Origin: Metopolophium dirhodum
Lineage: Eukaryota > Arthropoda > Insecta > Hemiptera > Aphididae
Direction of reading: 5' to 3'
NCBI RefSeq assembly: GCF_019925205.1
Contig: NC_083561.1
Span: 7,005,217 to 7,069,216 of the forward strand
DNA length: 64,000 nucleotides
The translations under genes were made by a program, and so were the position numbers. Positions 1-11,800 of this stretch are shown here, piece after piece (positions within the stretch are counted from its first letter, which is position 1; every line of letters starts with the position of its first letter). The notes below the pieces were generated by a model. That model did no database searches and was not told the DNA's origin. It saw only the letters and a list, made by a program, of their open reading frames with translations.

Positions 1-385
1 TATAGCTATAATAGTAATACTATGTATAATTATAAAACACAAATCATTTAATTCTATTAATATAATGTTCACAAAATAAGTAACAACTGCCCTTCAGCTG
101 ACCTGAATTATTATAAAATATTGAAACATATTGTAATGATCATTACATTATTAATTATTATAATTTATAGTACCTACAACCTACTTCAACTGCTATTACA
201 TAATATTATAAAATATAATAGGTATTAAAAACAATTTTACATTATGATGAATAAAAATAGTTATTTTCTTTCATATAAATGTAAATGTGCCTTAATATTG
301 CTGTATTACTCTGTAATATACTAATATGTATTTATTACGGGTATCAATAAATATAAATATCTAATATTTTAATATTGTATTGAAT

Positions 386-826
386 GGAAGAGGAAGCGAT
401 ACCCGCATGTATTTTCTCCGTCTTACAAGTGCGTAACATAGCAAACTCTACGCTCAGCAGAACACGTGTAGCTCCGTTAGTTTAAATATTAGAGTGAATT
501 GACCTCTTATAAAATCTAAAGGTAAGATTATAATATCTAGGCAACCTCGTGGATTTTTTATTATATTTTAATTTGAAAGCGAGTTATGAGTATTTTAAAA
601 TTGTAAATTGTTTGTACATCTTAAAGTACTCATAACTCACTTGAAAATCAAAATATTATAAAAAGCCCGTGAGGTTGCCTAGATAATAATCTTACCTTTA
701 GATTGTATAAAATTCATTCTAATTTTTAAATTAACAGAGCTACACGTGTTCTGCTGAGCGTAAAATTTGCTATGTTACGCACTTGTAAGACGGAGACAAA
801 CAAATGCAGGTATCACGTCCTCTTAA
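386..826. mobile_element. Palindromic (foldback) TTAA-type MITE, copy 1
   Basis: The two halves are reverse complements of each other. The left arm holds TCTCCGTCTTACAAGTGCGT and the right arm holds its complement ending in GTAAGACGGAGA. The arms continue inward through the shared blocks around 430-560 and 650-770, leaving a small loop near 600-630. The right border is TTAA (823-826), while the equivalent left bases read GGAA, apparently a decayed TTAA. No transposase ORF is present. The same family recurs at 12879-13289 inside elongin A. The TTAA border suggests piggyBac-like mobilisation, which is an inference. The palindrome itself is seen directly. Confidence 0.8.
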
Positions 827-1422
827 CCATTTTGTCATTTCTTGACACTGGTTTCAGTGAATTACATTTAGTTAGGTATAATTCATCAAAATTAAACCAG
901 AAAATATGTTTGTTTAGATATCAATCAACAAATAGGTACCTTTTAAAAAGTCCGACTTACAGATAAACACAGTTAAATTAAATATACATATATTGGTAAG
1001 GTTTGATTGTTATAAAATACAATGTAAGTATGTAACAATGTATGATGTACCAAAAGGCACACAGCCTATCTATTATTGTGGAATAGAGTAAATGTGCACC
1101 TAATACAATAAAAAAATATAAATTTGAGGAAAAATAATTAGAACATAAATACATAATACATTATTTCAAAAACTATGCTAATAAGACTATTGTGTTACTA
1201 AACTCCATCTGAAGTGCTAATAACTAATAAGAGTTATAAATAGAAGTGTATGATACTCAAAAGTTTTCACTTAATATAATAATTTATACAAGAAAAACGT
1301 AATGAATACATATTATAAAATTACTGTAAATGATAATACCAACCTCTATACCTAAAAGTAAATGTCACCAACAATTAAAATAATAAGGTAGTGTAAATAC
1401 CTAGTATAGGTACTTAACTAAT
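827..1422. other. AT-rich intergenic stretch
   Basis: No open frame with coding character, splice structure or recognisable repeat border was found here. The stretch lies between the foldback MITE and the hAT-type MITE. Confidence 0.5.
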
Positions 1423-1651
1423 CAGTGGCGCCGAACCTATAACCTAAGAGGGGCGACCGCCCACCCTTTTTTTCGGTGGGTGGGGTCATGGGGGTCCGTG
1501 GGTACCCCAACAAACTATTTATGAATTATGTTCCTAACCCCTAAGCTATTAATGTATACATATGCAGCAAAATTTTGTAAACAGGGGTGGTGGTCTGTAT
1601 AACTTTTTACTTACCCCCTCCCCCCTTTTAAAATATAGTTCGGCACCACTG
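1423..1651. mobile_element. hAT-type MITE with 8-bp target duplication
   Basis: The left end CAGTGGCGCCGAAC and right end GTTCGGCACCACTG are inverted repeats with one mismatch. The element is flanked by identical 8-bp copies of TAACTAAT (1415-1422 and 1652-1659). The CAGTGG-type terminus plus an 8-bp duplication is the hAT superfamily signature. The 229-bp interior is GC/C-rich and non-coding, so this is a non-autonomous copy. Confidence 0.85.
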
Positions 1652-1659
1652 TAACTAAT

Positions 1660-3216
1660 AAGGTATTAAGTATTAAAATAGTATCATTGACTATTAGGTA
1701 TGTAAAATCTTTGTAACATTAATTCATAAACCTAGTTATAACATAAATACCTAGGTAACTTTTTTAATAGATATTTATTTTCAATATGATTCTTACCTGT
1801 TAGCTAATACAAATGATTTTTTTTTAATTATCTAGTATAATTGATCTAGTACAATACAATTTAAGCAACAAACTTTTAAGTTTAAAGATATATTTAATTC
1901 AACTTACATTATACTCACTGTAGGTATATTGTATCTACATTATCTACAAGACTATACATAGGTAATACATTATAGTAATTATGTAATAGTGTAGAACCAA
2001 ATATTTAATTATGCTCATATTATTTAATACATTAAATTTGAATAACTCGTAATAAAATAGAATAGTAGGTCAGTATTTTTAATTCAATTTAATTTTTCAA
2101 ATAACTTAATTAAATTTAAATAATAAAACATTTTTGGTTGTGTTGTATTTTAATAACCAACTTTATTTGCAAAAAAATATCGTTCACATTTATTAAATAT
2201 ATATACACAGTATCATGAAGTATAATGAATACATTGTAATTAGTAAATAATTGTCAAGTAAATAGGTACACATAAATCAGAAAGCAATAATTAGTCTTTA
2301 AAAATAAAATTGATATCGACTAAAACATAATAGACTCCTTATTTAATTTAACAACATTTAATACAGGCAATTTTATATAATAAATCTTATTAGGGATTGC
2401 TTCATCATTCAATGTAATCCTGTGGTGTCAAACCAAGGGCATTCAAACTTGTACAGTTGTACCTCTTTTATGGTGTACACCTATTACTTAAAAAAAACAC
2501 CAAGTTTATCACAGAAGAATGATAAATAATAATTTAGAATAATATATTATTATGTAGGAGGCTTACATTTTTGCAATTTTCACAAACCTTATTTAAAGCT
2601 ATTTACCTATTCCATAACCCAATATTAATATACGTTAATATATTAACAATACCTATAAATTACATTTAATAAATAAATAAGCCTAAGTAGGTAGGTATAA
2701 ATATAAACAATTTGGTAATTCATTACCAATATTTAAAACAATTTGGTATTAAATGGTTTAAGAAATACCCATACGACTATATTATTCAATTTCATATTTT
2801 TTATGAGTAGCATTTTTGGCACCATTGTTTATATGTATTTGTACATTATTGTACCCATCAAGTGGTTATGATATTATAATGGTTTAAAAATAAATCTTCT
2901 TCATACCATTTTTAAATTATATGATTGTATCTACCTACAGAAATTCAGAAATCATAAAATAAGAATACTACCTATCAAATTTTTAAAACTAGTTTGTAAT
3001 TTGCATCATTATTAAATAACAATCAAAAGTGAACATTAAACATTTTATCTTAAAACTTCCAAAAAAGAGGATACCAATGTATCTATAATTAAAAGAAAAT
3101 AATAACTTATTAATTAAAATAATAATAGCATTGAAGTAGGTAACATAACAGCTTCTCTCCATATCAATTAATTTGATGAATAAAAAAAATCTGTGAGAAG
3201 GAGTGTAATAAATTAC
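1660..3216. other. AT-rich stretch, possible intron or downstream part of a minus-strand gene
   Basis: Mostly featureless AT-rich DNA. A minus-strand segment at about 2407-2475 follows a pyrimidine-rich tract ending in AG. It is open for 23 codons in one frame (starting VYTIKEVQ, ending TTGLH stop). It could be a terminal exon of the candidate gene starting at 3241, but the phase does not match a direct join. I cannot confirm it. Confidence 0.25.
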
Positions 3217-3275
3217 CTGGAGCTATATCTCTCAAGGACATGGTGAAGTAGTGATTGTGTAGAAATAGAACATAC
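3217..3275 (-). CDS. Candidate first coding exon of an unidentified minus-strand gene
   Basis: On the minus strand a pyrimidine-rich acceptor (CTTTATTTTCTGGTAG) precedes 34 bases of leader. Then comes an ATG at 3241 encoding MSLRDIAP, and the exon stops at a consensus donor (CCAG|GTAATT, exon end 3217, phase 1). An upstream leader exon with a GTAAGT donor lies at 4233, which supports a real transcript diverging from elongin A. I do not recognise the protein and could not join a convincing downstream exon. The only support is paired splice sites, so this may be chance. Confidence 0.3.
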
Positions 3276-4232
3276 CTACCAGAAAATAAAGTGAACTGAT
3301 GTACCTATGGTATTATATGGTTCGCAATCTTAATTCTTAATTCGTACAATCTCTAATTTCCGAACTGTAAAATTAAAATTTTTATGCAAAAATCGTAACT
3401 AGGTACTGCATATATTTCAAGTATAATTATAAAATCTAGCCAAAAACATTCTATATACAATGTAAGTAGTATTGGGTAGTTTTTCACTATGTTTATAGGT
3501 ATACAATCTAAATACCTATATATTTAATTTTTTTTATATAATATACACTAAATATCTAGATCAAATACATTTAAATTCTAATACAATAGACAGAACTAGT
3601 ATTGATCTCTAATAAATCCATCGATATCTTGTGGACTAGGTAGATGCACATCATTAAATATAGGTTATCACTTCTCAGAATTTTTTTGAATAAAATGTAC
3701 CAGTGTACATATTTTGTCGTTAGTCATGGATCATAATTTTATAATTGATATTATGAGTTGCGTTATAAACATGTGCAGACCTATTATTTGAAATCAAATT
3801 AAGACCACAATAGGTACTTCAATAATAAATTATGTTAATCGTCATTGAAACAATATTGAATTATTTAATGTGTTGACCAAAGCAATCCCACTATGCCATA
3901 TGAACAAAAAAATTATAAAAAATAACACTAGATAGGTACGTGCATGTAAACACAAGTGTGTTTCCGACGATAATATTTTTTCATGTACGTACATGCAGGA
4001 AATTAATGATATTAATAATGATACATATAACATTCCAATGCCACCGTTTATCTATGTCTAATAGGCAACCAATAGCCGATAGGTACCGCGATTGTACCTA
4101 CTTGTCCGATTGCACTTTAATGACATATTATATTGTAGCGTCTGAATTAATTTTTAATCGTTATTATATTATATGGCAGTGTGGTGATGGAAAATAAGAA
4201 AATGCGTAACGAGCAGGTAGGAAGGTACTTAC

Positions 4233-4790
4233 CAACCGAACTGGGACGAGCAACGGTGAATCGTCGACGGCGGTTTTTGGGTAGAAGAATTTGAGGAAAA
4301 CTAAACGCAATGTGTCATCAGGTTACTTTTTCGCCGAAATCAATAAATTGCAACAGTAAAAACGTAAGATTCCAGTACACGTCCGTCCGCGGTATGTACA
4401 CACAATATATTATTATTTTAATATTAACATCTAATATATACACGAATAAAAGGGACACGACGGAAGAAAGAACGGCAACAGAAAGCTGAAGGCAGACGTT
4501 CGAGCGACTGCGTATCGTGCGGGGACTAGTGACTGTCGAGTGTCGACTGTCGACTGATGTGTAAATGTATAACATTCGCCATGTACTATGTATGGTATAG
4601 TAATATAGTGGTGTGGAAGATGCGATGGTTGTAAAAGTGGTGGGGGAGATAAAATTGACAAAAAAATTTCATTGCTGCGGCAGCTGATAATGGAGTATAC
4701 CATTGTCATGTACCTGAGTTGTACTACCTTGTCTGTAACCACTGTGACCGCCATGAACGTGGCGACGGGTTTTGAGTTTTGTCACGCCAC
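4233..4790 (-). other. Candidate 5' leader exon and promoter of the divergent minus-strand gene
   Basis: The minus strand here is less AT-rich than its surroundings and ends at a consensus donor (GGTTG|GTAAGTACC, exon end 4233). Short frames in it are closed before the donor, so it reads as 5' UTR. Transcription would start somewhere near 4500-4790, about 1 kb from the elongin A start. The two genes would then be arranged head to head. The exact start site is not determined. Confidence 0.3.
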
Positions 4791-4839
4791 CGCGGATGTA
4801 CAACCGCGGAATAGATAATCTAAGATCACCATAATATCA

Positions 4840-4880
4840 CGGACTAAGATAGATCCACCCTGGATCTCTGTCTTAGTCCG
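4840..4880. repeat. Short hairpin in the divergent intergenic region
   Basis: CGGACTAAGATAGATCCA at 4840-4857 pairs with TGGATCTCTGTCTTAGTCCG at 4861-4880 across a 3-base loop with a small bulge. It is either a tiny foldback relic or a structured regulatory element. Nothing in the sequence decides between the two. Confidence 0.6.
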
Positions 4881-4899
4881 GGCCATATGTTATACATCT

Positions 4900-5789
4900 A
4901 TCAATCCACCTTGATCATCAGCTATATATTATATGTCGTCTATTCTGTAAATCTGTGGGACAATGTAATATTCTATAATATTTTACAATTTTGAATTCAC
5001 GGACATTTCGTGACAATCATGGGCTCTCTCGTCTATTCACGTGTTAATCGCAAAATTTGAGAAAAATTTCAAATTGCATATATTTGAATGCATGATACAA
5101 TATTTATCACGTTACAATTATTATAATAATCTGTGACTCCTTAAAGTCGCTTACACACTGTCTAGGCGATTGCTCGTGGGCGTCCATATCTACAGAAACG
5201 CTGCAATGAAACGCTCAAAATAAAATACGTTTGAATTCGGCGTTTATAAATATTTCTGTATAGTCATAGCCCATAGGTATGGTTTTCTTTACAATTATAA
5301 ATTTCGTACAGTTTTGTTAACATTTCCCGAAATGGTTTGCAACTTCATGCCATATGTTGGGTTGCTACATAGAGTAATATTACCAATGTGTTGCTACTAC
5401 ATTATTATAGCTATACTGCCGGTAACGACGGTAACAACAACGACGTTATCACACTACCACTATGACAACGGCGGTTTAATCTATTACTATGATCGGACGT
5501 TGTGTGCGGGTCGTCTTACATCGTCATCAGCTGGTTTTTGCTTACGTTTTGGTGATAAACCACAACGAACACAAAATCATTCGTTTCACAATTATTGATG
5601 TCGGACCCCCACGGTAACGCGATATTGTGACTGTGGTTGTTAGCGACACGTACGACGCATCAGACTCCGTTCGCTGACCGCCCCTCTTCCCACCGAGCCG
5701 ATGAGCGTGCCGCTCTCGTGACCGAACGGCTCTAGCACTGAAAAGTGCAAACGTACGCACGACACGTCGTCCGACGAGTCTGCGTGAAG
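4900..5789 (+). promoter_or_regulatory. Elongin A upstream region
   Basis: The DNA becomes GC- and CpG-richer from about 5400, and especially from 5640 to 5789, immediately before the elongin A start codon. That fits a promoter plus 5' UTR. ORFs in this block on both strands overlap one another and lack conserved features. No single core promoter motif can be assigned with confidence. Confidence 0.4.
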
Positions 5790-5882
5790 ATGGACGACGC
5801 CAAAATGCACAAGCTGAACGGCGTGATTGAACATTACAAAAGACACATCGGCAGGGCCACCGAATCCAACGACAACGACAAG
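5790..5882 (+). CDS. EloA: Elongin A exon 1
   Basis: Encodes 31 residues (MDDAKMHKLNGVIEHYKRHI onward), the first helix of the TFIIS-N domain. The donor is AAG|GTGCGT, phase 0. The join to exon 2 recreates the continuous helix into IMNCITKLSRLP. Confidence 0.88.
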
Positions 5883-8800
5883 GTGCGTAAGCGTAAGAAA
5901 CGCGCACCGGCCCTTGCTAGTGTGCTCACGTCGATGACCCTCTGATTTCCCGTGTTGGGGCGTCTGATTTCGCAAAAAAAAAAGCCCCCAGTCTAGAGCA
6001 ATTGATAAATTATTTGACCAGTGGAATGAGCCCAGAATTGGGCCATCGACGGTCCAATGTCCCAAGTCCTCGATGACTTGGCGTTTTTCGATTTCCATAT
6101 GCCACTCTGACCCAAACTTTTATGAGGACTCCTCGCTGTTTAAACCATCACCTTCTGTAAGAATATTATTTGTGTATTTCCATCATTATAATATTAACGT
6201 GACGCACTTTCTTAAGAAATTTGGTTCATTGCATGTACCTAGATTACAATTGTACATGTTTTCTAATAATTTCCATCTGATATTTTCTGCTTATTTTGCC
6301 GTCTTCCAATACAGCTTTATTGTTTTGTTCAATATTTAATTTACCAAAGTAGGTATTGCCTAACACTTGATTTTAAAGTATGTTTTTAGTACTTATTTTA
6401 TTTTTTAAATATTTTCTCATTCGATACCCTCTTTGATAACTGGTGATTTCACACAATATCATATTTTATTGCAATTGACTCAAAATCTATTTTTAATATC
6501 ACTAATTATCTAGGTTTCATTAAATTATAAATCTGTTATAAGTTATAACTCCTTCAGCATTAGGTAACCTACATAATATTTGTGTTCTTAGTTAAATAAA
6601 TTTGTTATTACCTACTGGCTATTATTTTCTTTTTTTACCAATTGTTTTTCAGTCTACTCATTTGTATTGATAAATTACTTAGCCATTGTAAGTCCTGGAC
6701 ATATTTTGTTCCCAAATTTGTAGGTCAATAATGATACTGGTCCAAGTGTAGGCTTTAAATTAACTATGACCACGCATCCGCTCTAATGCGTTTCTTGTTT
6801 TTAGAATTAAAGAACATGTTTAAAAATACAATATAGAAATAGAATTATAGCTCTAGAAAAATCTAAAAATATGAAGTAGTTCTGAAGAAATCCAATGTAA
6901 ATTGTTAAAAATATCAAATTAGTCTTACTAAAAATGCCCTACTATAAAACTGACCTCTTGGGGAAACCATACATTTATAGGTAAAGAATATCTACCTTGA
7001 TTATTTTCATAATTAGTAAGTTGTAGCTGTTTCACGTGTGGAATTTGGTTAAAATAACTTAGAGTTGTAAAAAGAAATGAAGAAAAATTGATATAAAATT
7101 AAAATTATAAGAAATAAGTATTAGGGGAGACCAGGCACCAAGGTAATGAGAACAAGGTTGTAGTTTTAGTTGTACTAAAATAGGTATATAGAACATGATA
7201 ATTTTAATTAAAAGTTAAACCTATCCTTAAAAAATATTTCTGAGATTAATTGTTATGCACTTATTACAACAATTTTAACACAAAACTGTTTTTTCTTTCA
7301 AATTTGAAGTAATATTATAGTTTTTTGTTATATTCTTAAAATATTTTAAATATTTAAAAAAAAATTTTATTGAGTAAAGGTAATATTTTTTTTGCTATTA
7401 TCTACATTTTAAAAATGAAATAATAAGAAAGTACCTACATATAAAAATAATATAATTATGTTTAAGGTACAAATCCAAGTTATCAGTTAATATACAATTT
7501 TATGAATTTTATTTATCAAATGTTTATGATTCCAGTTCATAACCTGTTTAATTTAAAATTATATAAACCGAAAAAAAAACTCTAAAAAAAGGAAAAGTAG
7601 TTACATATTAAATAAAATCTAATGTTTCTCTAATTATCCCAAAACAACTCATAAATAGTTTACAAAGGTCCAGATTTGTTTGTAAAAATAATATAAATAA
7701 CAAAAATTAAATGAAAAAAAAAAATATTGTATTTGTGCTTTGCTTAAAGCAAATACTATAAACAATAATTCAGGACACTCCATACTGTACTAAAAGAATG
7801 GCGAACAAATTGTTATCATATAAGTGACATACTTTTGGCTGGGTAACCCCCTAAACCCCCTTATTTACAACTATAGACTATCTCTCCATCCACTCCCTCC
7901 CCAATAACTAATGAAGTGAATTTAATATCAAGTAAAAACAACTAGCTGAAAAAGTCAATTGTGTTTTTACTTAAAAATTACAAAGTAGTAGGTATACCAG
8001 GTAGTGTAGTTAATATCTATAATTGATTGGCCCATGATATCTGCTATTACAATAATGTGACAATAATAATCCTGGCTAATTATCAGCTCCTGTCAGTGAC
8101 GTATTTAGGTTTTTATCTTGGGGTGATATGATTTTATCCAGTAGCCCCGCCTTTAAAGTTAGAGGCCTTAAGTTAGAACTCCGAAAACGTTTGCATATTA
8201 TTTACAGCTTACGAAGGGAGGGGATTGATCTCCTTGATCCCCTTTACCTCCCCCTTCGTGTATACCCTACTGGCTCCTGTTATTGGCAATAATAAATAAT
8301 TTTACAAATAGTAGGTAAAGGTATATTGAAACCTTAAAATTAAAATTGAGATTTGATGTAATGATCAAATTAATAATAACTGTTGTATTTATGTAAGTAT
8401 CTTTAAAATTTTAAAATTATAATTTTGTCGTTTTTTTCTAACTTTTTTCCATGCTGGATTTTACCGATCACCTGCAATTTTAGACTTTTTATAAAACCTA
8501 TTTACTTAGAAAAAGTTCCTGTATATTATATAGTCTAATTTACTAGGCATCACTAGGTCAGTAGATCAAGGTGACGGTTTTCAGAATTTTTAAGTACATA
8601 AGTGCCTATAATTTTTATCTTAATTTTAATATATATAAACCTCGCAATATATTTTTTGGATACTGTAGTCTGGTATTCTGAAGATAAGAAAATTTAAGAA
8701 AATTATGTACATAAATTGAGTACTTACAATTGTAAAAAAGAACTTGATTTTAATTTTAAATAGTTACTGTAAAAGATAAAATGTAATAGCAATCATTTTT

Positions 8801-11800
8801 AATTGTTTTGTATTTTTTAAATTTCAATGACTATTTTATTTTGAAAATTAAAATAGTGTAATTAGATATTAAAATATGTCTCATTAAAAAATATATAAAA
8901 TAATATAATACCTATACAAATTATATTTTAATATTAATAAGTTACCTTATAATATAACATACTGATACTAATACTGTTTATTTCTAATAGATAGGTTATT
9001 TATGAAATGAAATGTAGATTATAGTCAAAATATCCCCCTTTTGTAGATAGTTATTGATCCATACAACTCGGGCTTAAATTTATTGCATTGAACAGTGTTT
9101 AAAATTGTTTGCATTATTGTTCAAAAAATATTTTAAAATTGCACTGAACATTTTTTTTTTTTAATCTTAATTTCATAAAACAAATTTATATAATTATATC
9201 TCAGTCTGAAATAAATTCTATTTACTAAAAAAATTCAAATGCAATTTCGTTCCAACTCTATTTTAGTGGAACTATTATAAATAATAAAAAAATAAATATA
9301 CTTAATGAATTATTATAATTAGGTACAAATATAAACTCTATAACATTATCTAGTTTTAACATTTAAAAAAATAATATCTACATGGCTTTATGCATTTAAT
9401 AATATTATTATAATGTACAATATTAAATTCATGAAATTAACTTAGTACTTACAAGAAAAAAAAAAATACATATTGATGAATAGTTAGGTATTACTTTTTA
9501 TTTAATTTTAACAAATTTACTATACTCTGTTCCATCTAAGAGTGAACCACTTTGGCTGACCAAAACATGTTTTTTTCTGCGCATCCCCACCATAATCCAA
9601 ACATTGATGAGAGCATTTACACAAGCGCCTGACGAATCAGCGATGTCTGTCCGCCAATCATAGAATGCATAGCCATCGCATAGGGAGTCAGGCACTGTTC
9701 AGCGCTCAGTCTGCGTGCGCGAAAAGTTCACTCTTAAATGTAACAAAGTATAGTTTCCTTATCAATATGTTTGTTAAGACATATTTTTAAATATATATAA
9801 ATATTTCAAAATAACTTAAACACCTATTGTATAATAATATAAAATATCAAAGATAAACATGATTATAATACAAAAAAGAACTTCATTTAAACAATCTAAA
9901 AATTTTCCAATTCTTTGAAAATATAGATTTTGTTCTTGTTATATTTGATATAATTGAGTGATATTTATGTTATGTTCACAAAATGTGTTCTTCAACACAC
10001 ATTCACAAACCTGTTATTTCCCATCACTGTATTGTTTTGTTTATAATACATATACCTTGTACATGGTAAGGTTGAGTAATTACTGCTATTTAATCTATAT
10101 ATTAATATATATATTTATAGATAGTTGACTATAGTATTTACTATTTATAATCAATGATTAAGGTTAATTCTTACAAATTTACAGATTTCATAAAAAAAAA
10201 AATAACTACTATAACTCTAAAAATACCTAGTTTAAATAATAAAATGCATCTTATATAATATTTTTAAAAAAATGTACAACTAATTGGAACCTAATAAATA
10301 CTATTGTTTGTGCTTTCAGATAATGAACTGTATAACTAAGCTTTCTCGACTTCCTATCACTGTCCAAAATTTACAAAATACTGGAATCGGCCGAGTAGTT
10401 AATAACTTAAGAAAATATGATGGCAACATTGGGGAATCAGCAAAAACTTTAGTCATTCAATGGAAAAATGTAGTAAAAATTGAAGAAACTGAAAATTTTT
10501 ATCGAACAGATGATAACTCTGATGAAGAACATGATGATGATGTATCATCGCCAAAAGATAATGAAGAATTTATCGATGAACCAGAAATAACCAATAAAAG
10601 TAACGATGATTCAAGTGACCATGAATCATCTCACCACAAACATCATGAAAAATCCAAACACAAAAAAAGTAAAAAAGATAAGGGCAGTAAAAAACGAAAG
10701 GAATCTTATTCTACTTCAACAGACGATCAAGGAGATGGACATGTCTTGAAGAAAGTGAAAAAAGATTATAAGTACGAAAATGTTAAAGTTAAAACAGAAA
10801 TAGAAAAATGTAAGATTGCACAAAATGTTGCAACAACTTCTCATAAAGAAAATAATAATAGTTATGAAGAAAGTACTAAAAAAGAGAAAAAAAGTTCACA
10901 TTCAGACAAAAAAAAAGATAAGCATAAATCGTCTCACAAATCTGAATCTAAATCTCACTCCCACAAGGAGAAAAACGAATCAAAGTCATCTGGTCATAAG
11001 GATAAAAGTGATTCAAAAAAAAATATTAAGGATAAAGTCAAGGAAGAATCAAAGCCTTCAACTAGTACTAATTTTACTAGTAGTAGTAAGTTTAGCACTT
11101 TATATACTTATATATAAGGTCTGGATTTATATGTTTTTACATGTTATTGTTAATGAGTTTATGCAGCCTTACAAGCGAGCTTACGAGTGTAAAAAATGTG
11201 GACAATTTATTCAACTCAGAGTTCATAGAAAAAAGTTTTTTTTGCATATTCGAGATTATTTCATGGGTTAGGGAAGTTTTTGATTATTTAACATATTTTG
11301 GTATATTTTGTAAATTATGAGAAAAAAATACTTATTTTTATTTTTAAAATTATTGTCATTAATTTTAATATTACTGTACCTGAAAAAATGTTAAGCAATC
11401 ATAATTTTTTTTTATATAATTTTGATTAAAAAAACCACGCAGTTATAGTATTATTATATTGCTATGCCGTTATGTATTAGTTTACCTAACCTATACTGAT
11501 AACAACAAGTGTTTATTTATCAAAAGTCCAAATATATTTTGGTTTCGTGATTGCGTGTTTTTAAGTTTTTTTTAATGAATAAATCCATTAATTTTAAACA
11601 CCTTTTAAAACAATGTATAGAACCGCCCAATACAAAAGACACTATTTGAACTGTTACTAAAGTGCAATTATTCCATTATGCAAGTGTATATCTAACTATT
11701 GTAAAAATAATAATTAATAAAAACTGCATATTTAAGCATATAATGAGGTTTATTGATTATTTTTCTAATTTTTAAGAGAATATAAGGAGAATATTTGTAG

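Noticed and set aside
2773..2855. Minus-strand 27-codon open stretch ending NGAKNATHKKYEIE stop
   Set aside because: No acceptor precedes it and the length is within chance for this DNA.
5542..6098. 121- and 152-codon minus-strand ORFs over elongin A exon 1
   Set aside because: Antisense to the real exon and promoter, with no recognisable domain.
10816..11271. Lys-rich ORF overlapping elongin A exon 2 with a zinc-finger-like CKKC end
   Set aside because: It is the +1 frame of the charged linker followed by transposon sequence. The CKKC part lies in the intron 2 element.
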